Below, piece by piece: positions 11,275-21,115 of a stretch of 64,000 nt of DNA (positions within the stretch are counted from its first letter, which is position 1; every line of letters starts with the position of its first letter). Below the pieces are notes generated by a model, which saw only the letters and a program-made list of their open reading frames with translations, searched no databases and was not told the origin of the DNA. The DNA comes from Circinella minor (Eukaryota; Mucoromycota; Mucoromycetes; Mucorales; Lichtheimiaceae). Location: the NCBI GenBank assembly GCA_016758965.1, contig JAEPRB010000055.1:124001-188000 (forward strand). The letters run 5' to 3'. The position numbers were made by a program, and so were the translations under genes.

Positions 11275-11449
11275 TTCAGTCCTTGCTGACTTCAGCTTTT
11301 ATTGGCTTCTTCAGTCCTTGTTGACTTCAGCCTTTATTGGCTTCTTCAGTCCTTGTTGACTTCAGCCTTTATTGGCTTCTTCAGTCCTTGTTGACTTCAG
11401 CCTTTATTGGCTTCTTCAGTCTTTGATGACTTCAGCCTTCGGGCTTCTT
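11275..11449 (+). repeat. Tandem array, 35-bp unit, five copies
   Basis: Units start at 11275, 11310, 11345, 11380 and 11415. The consensus contains TTCAGTCCTTGTTGACTTCA and CTTTATTGGCTTC. The first unit differs at two bases, and the last is diverged and two bases shorter. The unit length is not a multiple of three, so the open frame crossing it (11372-11752) is not a protein repeat. Confidence 0.9.
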
Positions 11450-12460
11450 TTAATTAATAAGAAAATGATAAAAATACTACAGATTATACTTTTGTTTAAA
11501 CATCATGGCTTACAAAGGGCAATCAGTTGCTTTTTTTTAAATAAGTGCAAAAGAATCCTTATGGATTTTAATAACATCCGAAGAATTGAACATGATTTTA
11601 TTAAATATAAATGTGGAAGCTTCACTGATTTATGTAAAAAGTTTTTTTTTTTTGAAAGATGCAGATTTATAAAGAGGACTGAAAACACAGAAGGGTGTGG
11701 AAGGGAGGGAGTAGAAGAACGGGTCCTAGTTAACTACCATTCAATTAGCTGATTGTTTTCATATTATAATGTTCAGAGGACGTTGATGTTTAGTTCGACC
11801 ACCTAACTTGATGACTGAGCAAAAACAACTCAACAAAAAAGTATTAACTTTTACAAGGACCATTTGAATTCCATACAGAAAAACACCATTTTAGTTTCGG
11901 TATATTGATATATAATATGTTTTATATTATTATTAATGGTATATGATTATGATTGGTAAATTAGTATTGTTATATGTTTCATTTGGTATGATTTGCTTAA
12001 TATGGTATAATAGAGAAGTAACCGATATTATTATGTTTGAGTTAGATCGGTGTACATTATTATTATTTATTTTTGATGGTGGGTAGGAATATCGCAAAGG
12101 TGTTCCTTTTGTTTTAGATTAAGAACTACGTACAAATCTGCAACTACATTCTTTTCTTGTTTCTTTTGTGGCACAATTTTTTTAATGTAACTAGGATTCT
12201 ATTTCATGATTATTGCAAAAAAAAACAAAAAACTCATAAAACCAATATGATGTGTTTGGATTTAACTATTTTGAAACGTGTAAACAATTTATTATTATCG
12301 TTCTATTTTTTTTATATATTGGGTATTATCATATCTATATACTAGACATTTCGTTATACTTTCTTTTTTTTTTTAACACTATTTTTTTTTTCCATATTAC
12401 CTCCCCACCCTACAACTCCCTTTTTTCTTTTTCTTTTTTTTCATATCAATTTAAATATAT
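11450..12460. other. Intergenic AT-rich DNA
   Basis: Scattered short open frames here are low-complexity. The last about 120 bases before 12461 form a strong pyrimidine-rich leader (T and CT runs) like those in front of real genes in this window. Confidence 0.45.
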
Positions 12461-12821
12461 ATGTCTGATACAAAAGACGAAAAAGCGAGTATAGGGTATA
12501 CACCTGATTCCGCAAGTGCCACTTTTGAAACAGGTACAGGATTTTGTTTTCGATCACGCCCACGAACAGAAAATTTTCATCTACGAGCTTTTTTTTTTTT
12601 CATGCCCGGCCTTTGAATTTTAGCCAAAGAGCAGGGAATTTTCGACCACGAACTCGCTATTTTCGCGAGTGAGACTTTAATTTTTCAAGAAAATTCGCTT
12701 GTGGTTTTTTATTTTTCATGTAAGAGCTTAATAATTTCATGAGCGAACTCAAATAATTTTTTTTCCAGGTGAAATCCCTACTAAGGTTTCAATACAATTT
12801 AACAAGTTCCGCGACTTGTGA
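12461..12821 (+). CDS. Possible small or truncated gene (two exons, about 42 aa)
   Basis: An ATG after a long pyrimidine tract opens MSDTKDEKASIGYTPDSASA. A donor GTACAG at 12534 and an acceptor TTTTCCAG at 12761-12768 join 12461-12533 to 12769-12821, continuing IPTKVSIQFNKFRDL and then TGA. The leader, the acidic polar N-terminus and the clean splice look like the start of a real gene, but the product is very short. It may be the surviving 5' end of a larger gene cut off at 12821. The 235-nt intron has repeated GCGAACTC/ACGAGCTT-like words. No function can be given. Confidence 0.3.
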
Positions 12822-13533
12822 TCAGTTTTTTTCAAAGAATTCTAGCTGAAAAAATAAATAAATAATTGTCTCGTTAGACCATTTTATATAAAAATGAGTA
12901 ACGGCAGTCAATGAACAACACTTACCATGTAAAAACAAGCTTGCATTCAATGTCGTGTCAGCTGGTAGCTTCATTATAATTGTGTATGCTAAAATGAAGA
13001 GAGGAATCGGTCGTGTCAAAATTCGCAGCATAGCGCTAGAGGACGGACCTTCTAAAAAAATCATGCACCATATTTTCGCACTCCTCATCGTGTTTCATTT
13101 TGTGCGTATTTAAAGATTGCGGGTTTGACCATAAATAATCACGTTACACCAACTGATAGTGGGCCGCGTAGAATGGGGGGGGGGGAATGCACACATCTGT
13201 TTTATTTTAACATCAAAGGTAACGAAGGTATATTTTTTACATTGTATGACCAACAATATGTTCAGCGGTATTACTGATAAAGACCCAGGTTCAATTGTTT
13301 GAATCAGAACGAGTGAGAAGTATATGATTACAAGTTATTATTGACTTTTGATTTATTTACACCTGTCATGATAAAAAAAAACTACAAGCCTTTCACCGTC
13401 GTCGTCAGTGGTGGTCTATCATTATTGACAGCGATATTGTTATTTATGATATCAACATATGTATAATAAAAACCATAAAACAAAAGAAAGTACTTCTTAT
13501 AAACACTATATTAATATCAGTTCCTTTATATAC
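12822..13533. other. No supported gene; weak minus-strand frame
   Basis: A minus-strand frame at 13088-12822 starts with ATG and is hydrophobic in the middle (ILTRPIPLFILAYTIIMKL). It contains a good donor (GTAAGTG) near 12927. It could be an exon of a broken gene. A G9 run lies near 13178. Nothing else is recognised. Confidence 0.3.
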
Positions 13534-13640
13534 GCTTATATTTACTTGACATAGCTCAGTTTCGCTTCAGTAACTCAATTTGGAGATGTGGTCCATTTTC
13601 AGTATAAAAGCTCATCTTAGTCTTTATGGCCAAATTTAAC
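13534..13640 (-). repeat. Dispersed repeat, copy B (inverted relative to 6368-6448)
   Basis: Read on the minus strand it shares TTAAATTTGG, ACCACATCTCCAAATTGAG and CAAGTAAATATAAGC with copy A, with about 20 extra bases between the last two blocks. Confidence 0.6.
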
Positions 13641-13693
13641 CTACAATCCTGTAAGATAAATGATGATGATGATAAAAATAATATTTTTTTTTA

Positions 13694-15509
13694 TTATTCC
13701 AATAAGCTTTTCGCAATATGAAAAGCTAGGTCCCTGAATTTATGGTTATGATTATTTGATAATATAGATGAAAATGATGAGCTTATTTGCTAATTTTAAA
13801 AATTCTTATCTTTAAACGGGTTGCTTTTTTTAACTTACCGATTGGCCCAATAACGAAAATGACTTTTAATAGCAATTATCCATTCAGATGCATAAGTATC
13901 GATTACAGTTTCAGTTAACATATAATCTATCCTCTGCGGATAGAATTCTTCGGATCCTTCTTCTTGATTTGTTATTTCCTCTTGCTCGATCGTTGTTTGT
14001 CCTTCTTGTTCATGATGATGATTATTGTGAATAGTTTCATTCATTTCTTGTTGTACAACAAATTCATCATTATCTTCTTCCTCCTCTTCAAGAATTGTAA
14101 TAGTAGTAGCCGTTGCTGTGGTTGTAGTTGTGGTATCTTTCATCTCGTCATCTGATGATGTATTGTTATTATTCAACATCATGTAGTTTGTAATAAACGT
14201 CTTAATACCAAGGTCGGGTATTTTTGGTAATAGTAATAATCGTCGTTTTCGAGGAGGTGCACGGGCAAGTCGTACTGGGGATACACCAATAAAATTTGAA
14301 TTAATCATAGGTTCTAATCGATACCCGAGTGGATCATAAGGATGAAAAATATTATGAATACGAGTACATGAAGGGGGTCGATAATTCATATAATCTAATC
14401 CACGAAAAATCAATGCTGCAGCTAATAGTATTTGTATATCATGTACGTAATATATTATTATTTTATAATTTTTTTTTTCAAAGCGAGTTATAAATATTAA
14501 ATGTAATTACCAAGGGGGCTACCACACGTAAATAAATGTTCAACTTCAAAATCAAGTTTAGGAGCGCAAATATCAGGTGCAGTAGTATAAAAACATGATT
14601 CATGCTCTTTTTGTGATGGAGCAAGTAAGCTGTCATTATTATCTGTTGATGACGCTGCTGTGGTTGTAGCTGTTGGAGATGTAGTAGCAGTAGGCTCATC
14701 CATCATATCATTATGATTCCACTGCGTTGATAAAATGTCATATGCAGCAACCCCACCTAATGAAAATCCAATCATATGAACATGTTTCGGATTTCCATAA
14801 TGGTGATATGCTTCATTACATTGACGACAAATGGCATTAATAATAAATTGACCATATGGTTTTGAAAAATCTATAATTATTCAAAGTTATTAGACCTCAC
14901 CGCATAATATATAATATGATATACCTGGAAGTCAAATACATACAATACATGCAATCCATGAGCCATTGGTTAGTTGCTAAGCGAACTTTTGGAACATTGT
15001 CTAAAGTGGCTTGATCCATTTTTGTGTCTACTAATTCATGTAGTATACTATGCCACTCTATGTAAAATATACAATTATCTAGTTTAAGATTCCTTTTTTT
15101 GTTCGTTTTTATAGATTTATGTCCACACCAAAACTATGTATGTAATAACTGACCTATAACAACGAATTCAACGCTAAAGATTTCTTTTTCTTGTTCTTTT
15201 TGTGTATATAATGATTCTAACATTTCTTGAGTATTTTTTTGTATCGTAGAAACTAAAAATAAAAAGGGTATCGAATAATGGATTACATATATATGACGTT
15301 ATGATACTTTATATATATTACAATATATTTACTTACCATGATGTTCTATATTACCGTATGTCTCATATTGTTGTCCCACACCATGAATGAAGAATACAAG
15401 ATGATCTTGGTTTTTTTTTTTTCAGTTCGTTAGTTTTCTCTATAGCTGTCAATTGGGAAATTCATATAAATGAAGAAACATTCAAATTAGTCATTATTAT
15501 ACCTGGCAT
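13694..15509 (-). CDS. DDHD-domain phospholipase A1-like protein
   Basis: Exons on the minus strand are 15509-15503, 15445-15337, 15252-15154, 15057-14944, 14870-14511, 14421-13839 and 13733-13694. Landmarks in order are DHLVFFIHGVG, VVIEWHSILH, the Ser nucleophile in GFSLGG (about residue 145), LFTCGSPL, NIFHPYDPLGYRLEPM, a long Asn/Thr/Glu-rich insert, RIDYMLTE and a tail AFHIAKSLLE. These match intracellular phospholipase A1 proteins with a DDHD domain, which act on phospholipids at organelle membranes. At about 436 aa it is shorter than many relatives, mostly at the N-terminus. A run of 12 T (15411-15422) puts exon 2 one base out of frame; 11 would restore it, probably a sequence error. 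The start exon is only 7 nt and less certain than the rest. Confidence 0.85.
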
Positions 15510-15891
15510 GAAATACAATTTACTTTTATTTGCAATTAGAAAAAAGAAATGGAATAAAAGCGTATATTTGTATAATGTGAGAAAAAGAAAAGATAAAAGG
15601 GGGTAAAAAAAAAGTAGTTAGTTGTCAAATTGACAGCAAAATAGTAAGATTACTATTATTAACATGCATACCTTTATTCTTTTATTTTCTCACACACGGA
15701 CAGATGAGTAAATAGGTAAATAGTAGTACCAGGCAATTTTTATTTATAAACATAATATATTTGCTTGTTTATATAGTATTTCATTTGTTATACATATAAT
15801 TGAGTATAAAAGGATAAGGAATATAAAAGGAATAAGGCAATTTTTTTTATTTAAATTTTAACATCCAAAAAATTGCAGGTGATGGTATATT

Positions 15892-18800
15892 TTAATGTTC
15901 TTTTTTTTGTTTCTGTAAATATTCCACTAGTTCTGGAGACCGATGATATCCTTTTGCTAGTGTACGGGCCGACTAACACAATAATAATGATATTGAGAGT
16001 TAGATAAGTATTGTATAAATTTAATAAGAAGAGAAAGAAAAAAGACTGTATACCTCAACTTCTTGTAACCATGGATGTTGTAGAATTTGTTTGATAGTAT
16101 ATCGTTCATTTGGATCAACAACAAGCATTTTTTGAATTAAATCTTTGGCTTGCTCACTAATTTTCTTCCACTTTTCAGCTCCTTTAAAATTATAGTCACC
16201 ATTCTTGATACGATTCAGCATGGCGTTGTGTTGTTCAGGTGTCGCTGGTTGAGGAGATGATGCTAAAACAAAATAATAAATAAACATCAGGTAAAAATCA
16301 TTAATACTACTGTCGATTACTCAATTCTCTCTTTATTCTGTGCGTGTCATATATTTCTCATCCACCATTATTTTGTTACTTACGATCATAAAAAGGTGGC
16401 GTTTTAGCCAAGGTAACGAAAAGCATAACACCTAAACTCCAAATATCGACAGCCTTGTCATAACTACATTTACTTTCCAATACAAGCTCTGGTGCCGCTA
16501 TTATATATAAAAAGAAAAAGAGATAAAAATATTTTTTAAAAAATCGTACTTATTACGCATACACACGCATACAACGATTCATTTCTATTCGTCTTTACCA
16601 TAAGATTGTGTCCCACACATGGTATGAAATGGTTTTCCTCGATAAAATGTGGCAAGCCCAAAATCTGCAATCTTGACTTGTAAATTTTGTTTATTCATAA
16701 GAATGATATTTTCCAATTTCAAATCTCGATGGGCGATATCTTGATCATGGATATACTGTAATAAGAGAAAGAGAGAGAATATAAAAAAAAAGTTGAGTAA
16801 GCAATAAGGGTTAGTGGACTAGAATATCATAGATAATGTAAGATATGCTTTGCTTTCTTTTTTGTTGTTGGCAATAACCTACATCGACTGCATGAAATAT
16901 TTGATCGAAGATGATTCGAACTTCATCTTCAGCCAACGGATTCGGAATAGCACAAACATGATCGAATAAATCACCATCTTTTCCACTAAAAAACCATAAT
17001 TCACAAATGTATGTGTGAGTTATATATATTTTCAGTAAAATAAATAAATGAAAGATCTTAAAGTAGTATACATATGTAAAGAACTTACAGTTCCATTGCA
17101 ATATAAAAAACACCATTAACTTCCATGACACGTTCCATGCGGACAATACATGGCTAAATATATGTATAAAAAAATAAACAAATAAATATATAGTGCGTAA
17201 TATATATATAACAAATATGTTTGAGTACGTAATTCTTATATATATATAACTTACATGGTGTTGTAGGGATGTGTATACTGCAATTTCTTGGAGTAATGAT
17301 TGTAAAGTTCTGGGTTTACCGGCATATTTACTTTGAGGAATCATTTTTAAAGCAATGGGTTTACCTGTAGTAGTACATTCAGCAGCATAAACTTCACCAA
17401 ACGACCCAGAACCAATTGGTTTTTTCATTCTGTAAAACCCATGAATACCAAAGTTATCATCCTATTATTATCATGATTTTCGATGGTATTAGTTAGAGTG
17501 TGTCAAACTATGCTGTGTAACAAAAAAAGGAATTGACGGCAATGAGAACATCACGTGTTTTATTTACATTTCTTAAAAGTTGAAAATAAGTTGGAAGGCG
17601 AATCTTGAGAGATAAATCTAAATTAGATATAATAAGAAAGTAATTAATCAATGAAGAAACAAAAATCAAAATAGAAAGAATAATATTTACAGGGTTCAGT
17701 CTCGTCAGATTCTTTAAAACTGATAATGGTGTCATTTTTCAATTGAACTTCGGTTGTTTCCATACGAACATTGTTTAGCCAAACCCCTTTTTTGCTAAAG
17801 TGAGAAAAAAAAAGATTATTACGTACACATGCTTTATCGTGTAACTTATCTCACTGTAATATTTTCTTCTCTTTGTCTCTCTTTGAGTTACCTTCGATCA
17901 TTTAATAAAATAGAATGATGTTTATGATCATTTTGTACTTCTAAACGCTATTTTGTAAAAAAATAAAAAAAAGAGGTGATGTCAATTTTTAGTTGTTATC
18001 ATATAATCTATGATTTGTTGTTGTTGTTGTTGTTATTGATTGTTTATTACCGCCAAACGGTGTTTATAGTCAGTGGGAGAATTTTTTTTTAACATACGCA
18101 TTACACAAAACAAACAAAATAAAAAGCACGTACATGGTATATCATACAATGATTTTGTTCAAGTACATTACCAGAAACTCTAAAAATAAAAATGAAAAAT
18201 ATAATGCCGCCGTGTTTTTTTTTAAAATGTCAATATGGTTGTTAACCTTCGACACACAGACCCTCTACCCTTCTTATTTGATGATAATATAACAATAGTA
18301 ATATACCTGATATCACAGGTAGGACCGGATCCAATAAGATAAGCATAACGATCCATGTTTGTACTTTTCACTGTCTTTGTTGGAGACACAGGGGAACGTT
18401 TCAAAAGTTTTGATTGAACAATGGTTGTGTCCATACTTTCTAGAAATCCCCATACATTTGGATTCCCTTTAAAAACTTTTTCTAATTCCAATTCACTATC
18501 AGGTAATGTACCGCTAAATTCACGCGCATACGAAGTACTTTTTTCCATGGTTATTTGTACTTCTTCTATATACATATAATGAAAAAAAAATTATCGATAT
18601 GGTAACCCGTGACATTCATGAGATGATGATAATTATGTAATTCATTAATAGCCATGACAACCAGAGGGGAACATATTGCATAATTTTTTTATATGGTTAA
18701 GATCTATAAAATTAGATTTATTATATAAATGTGGAATGGTTACACACTTACGCGGAGCATGGGGACCTTTACTGTCATAGATACGCTTTTTGACACGACC

Positions 18801-19079
18801 GGAGGACTTGACACCGAGTGAACCAGAAGAAGATGTTTTAGAAGAGGTATACGAACCGAGACGTGAGAGAACAGCTTTACCCACTTTAGCGATACGATTC
18901 GAAGTAGTACTATTACTATTACTATGATGATTGTTATTATTATTACTACTAGTATTTGAAGGGCCAGCTTCATGATTATCTGTAGAATTATTATCATAAG
19001 AACTATTTTTTCTGGTAGTTCTTCGATTATGACCCAGCGAGTTTGATCCTGTACGTGACATTTCTCTTGCTTTTCCCAT
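15892..19079 (-). CDS. FHA-domain Ser/Thr kinase, Chk2/Rad53/Cds1 type
   Basis: Exons on the minus strand are 19079-18752, 18565-18307, 18179-18134, 17947-17892, 17794-17691, 17617-17568, 17461-17255, 17153-17089, 16985-16883, 16755-16599, 16497-16384, 16262-16054 and 15972-15892, 1,779 nt in frame, 592 aa. The Ser/Asn-rich N-terminus is followed by an FHA domain (about 180-265: LIGSGPTCDI, NHCMIYH, GVWLNN). Then comes a complete kinase domain: GSGSFGEVY loop, ALKMI Lys, HRDLKLEN (about 415), DFGLA, APE and VDIWSLGVMLF. FHA plus kinase is the checkpoint-kinase architecture acting in the DNA-damage response. The FHA position that normally holds the phosphothreonine-contacting Arg (GR) reads GS here. 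An SP/TP pair (SPVSPTK) precedes the FHA. It diverges from OGG1. The family call is strong; the checkpoint role is inferred. Confidence 0.92.
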
Positions 19080-19463
19080 TATGAATCTGTTGAATGAATT
19101 TTTACGTAGGTCTGTATATCAGGGGAAACGTTTACCAGAAAAAAAATGAATTGAAGGTTTTTTTTTTTTTAAAAAAAATGAGTAAACAGAATGAATACAA
19201 AGTAAGAAGCTTGTTATAAAGTAAGAAAAGAGAGAGAGTGAAAAAATAATTGACAGAAAGATAAAGAAAGAAAGAGAAAGAGAAAAAAAAAAGAAAATGC
19301 AGGAAAGGGGGGATATAAAGAATAGACCAGATGATAATAGTAAGTGGGGTAATTTTTTTTCTACTTTTTGGTATTATTATTATAATTTTTTTTTTTTTTT
19401 GCTGCAACAAAAGTTTATTTTTATTCTTCTTATACAAACATAGAATATACATATATATAGTAA
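19080..19463. promoter_or_regulatory. Shared divergent promoter: checkpoint-like kinase and OGG1
   Basis: These 384 bases separate two divergently read genes that both belong to the DNA-damage response. The stretch holds A/G-rich tracts on the kinase side and T runs on the OGG1 side. A TATATATAG stretch lies about 10 bases before the OGG1 ATG. The non-ATG open frame crossing it is low-complexity and not credible. Confidence 0.5.
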
Positions 19464-20994
19464 ATGTCAAAACATATTCATTCTGCAAGATTAATTTGGC
19501 GTGATCTTCAAGTTGGTCCAAAAGAGCTTCATTTGGATACATTGAAATGTGGACAGTCTTTCCGTTGGCGTTATGCTGATGATCTATGGTAAAACCAAAT
19601 AAAATACATACCTATAAAAAAATCGAGTAATAACTAACGTATTCATATTTGTGGTTCACTTATAGGTCATGCGTATTAAATGGACAATTATTTACTTTAA
19701 AGCAAACACGTAAAAAAAACTCGTTTCATTATTAAAAGCACATAATACGATTTTTAATAATAATAATAATAATAATAATCCATACTTATCATTGGATATA
19801 ATAGCATCTACTGTTCTTTACGGAACTCTTCCGGATCAAAATGATGACGAAATCAACATGATGAAATCAACCCTTAAAAACTATTTTCAATTAGACCGAG
19901 GCATATCCTTAGAACAACATTATCAGCGATGGAGTGAATTGGATAATAACTTTAAACAAAAAGCACCTTATTTCCAAGGCATTCGTATCTTACGACAAGA
20001 TCCATGGGAAAATTTGATTTCATTCATTTGTTCCAGCAACAACAACATTGCCCGTATCTCAAAAATGGTTCAAAACTTGTGTACTCACTATGGACCCCTT
20101 GTAATAACTATGGATGAAATTCCATATTATGATTTTCCAGGTGTAGACCAATTAGCTAAACCAGGTGTAGAAGATAAATTAAGGCAATTGGGGTTTGGGT
20201 ATCGTGCTAAATATATTGCTCAAACTGCGGTTAAAATACAACAAAAAGAAAAGAACTGGTTGATGGAATTACGTAAAAAAAGTTATCAAGAAGCAAAAAC
20301 AGAATTACAGACTTTAAATGGAGTTGGACCAAAAGTAGCAGAGTGTATAGTAAGTTGTCCTTTATTTTGTTGTTAAAAGAAAGCAAAGGGAAAGAACGAG
20401 ACTAACAAAATGAAAAATTACTTTTTCCTTTGCGTTACGACGTATCTTTCTCACTTCCTTTGTGTTTTAAAAGTGTTTGATGTCTCTTGATCATCCTGAA
20501 GCTATACCTGTGGATACACACGTTTGGCAAATTGCTTTACGCGATTATGGATTTGGTAAAAAAGGAAAAACCTTAACACCCAAATTATATGATCAAGTAG
20601 GCGATCATTTTCGGCAATTGTTTGGTGAATACAGTGGTTGGGCTCATTCAGTAAGTGACCTTAATATGTATTAAGTTTTTTTTGTGTGTGTTTTGTATTA
20701 TGCAACAAATAAAAATACAATTAAACTAATAGCACACTATGTATGTAGGTGTTATTTACAGCTGATTTACGGTCATTCAAGGATAGACTTTCTGATATAA
20801 AAAAGGAAGAGCAAGTGGTTGAAATAAATCATAATGATAATAAAAAGAGAATAAAGAAGAGAGTAAAGGAGGAAGTTGTTATAAAGGAAGAAAAAGTAGA
20901 AGAAGAGAAAGATGATAACAATATGAAAAAAAGATTACGAGAAGAAAGTTTAGTAGTACGTCGAAGCACTCGTTTAAAAAAATCACTCAAATAA
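19464..20994 (+). CDS. OGG1: 8-oxoguanine DNA glycosylase/lyase
   Basis: It removes 8-oxoguanine opposite C in base excision repair and nicks by beta-elimination. Exons are 19464-19588, 19666-20349, 20474-20650 and 20749-20994. Landmarks are GQSFRWRY, SLEQHYQRW, FICSSNNNI, the helix-hairpin-helix LNGVGPKVAECI with the catalytic Lys, PVDTHVW with the catalytic Asp, and LFTADLRSF at the end of the core. A Lys/Glu-rich, basic tail follows (likely nuclear targeting). In exon 2 a run of eight A (19712-19719) shifts the frame: nine would give a continuous 410-aa protein across an Asn repeat. The alternative is a 29-nt intron (19710-19738), which is implausibly short. The start is the first ATG and matches the family N-terminus. 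The function is firm. Confidence 0.94.
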
Positions 20995-21115
20995 AATATA
21001 ATAATGGCAGTTTTGTTTGCATTATTCCCCGCCCTATTCTTTTCATTTTTTTTTTTTGTCGTGTTACCCTTTTTTTTTTTTTGGGAACAACTTTACTTTC
21101 AATGCATAATTAAAC

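Noticed and set aside
11372..11752. 126-codon plus-strand ORF
   Set aside because: It begins inside the 35-bp tandem array and continues through T-runs; it is a by-product of the repeat.
19132..19542. 136-codon minus-strand ORF before OGG1
   Set aside because: Made of K/I/F/L homopolymers from A/T runs, it overlaps OGG1 exon 1 on the other strand and has no real start.
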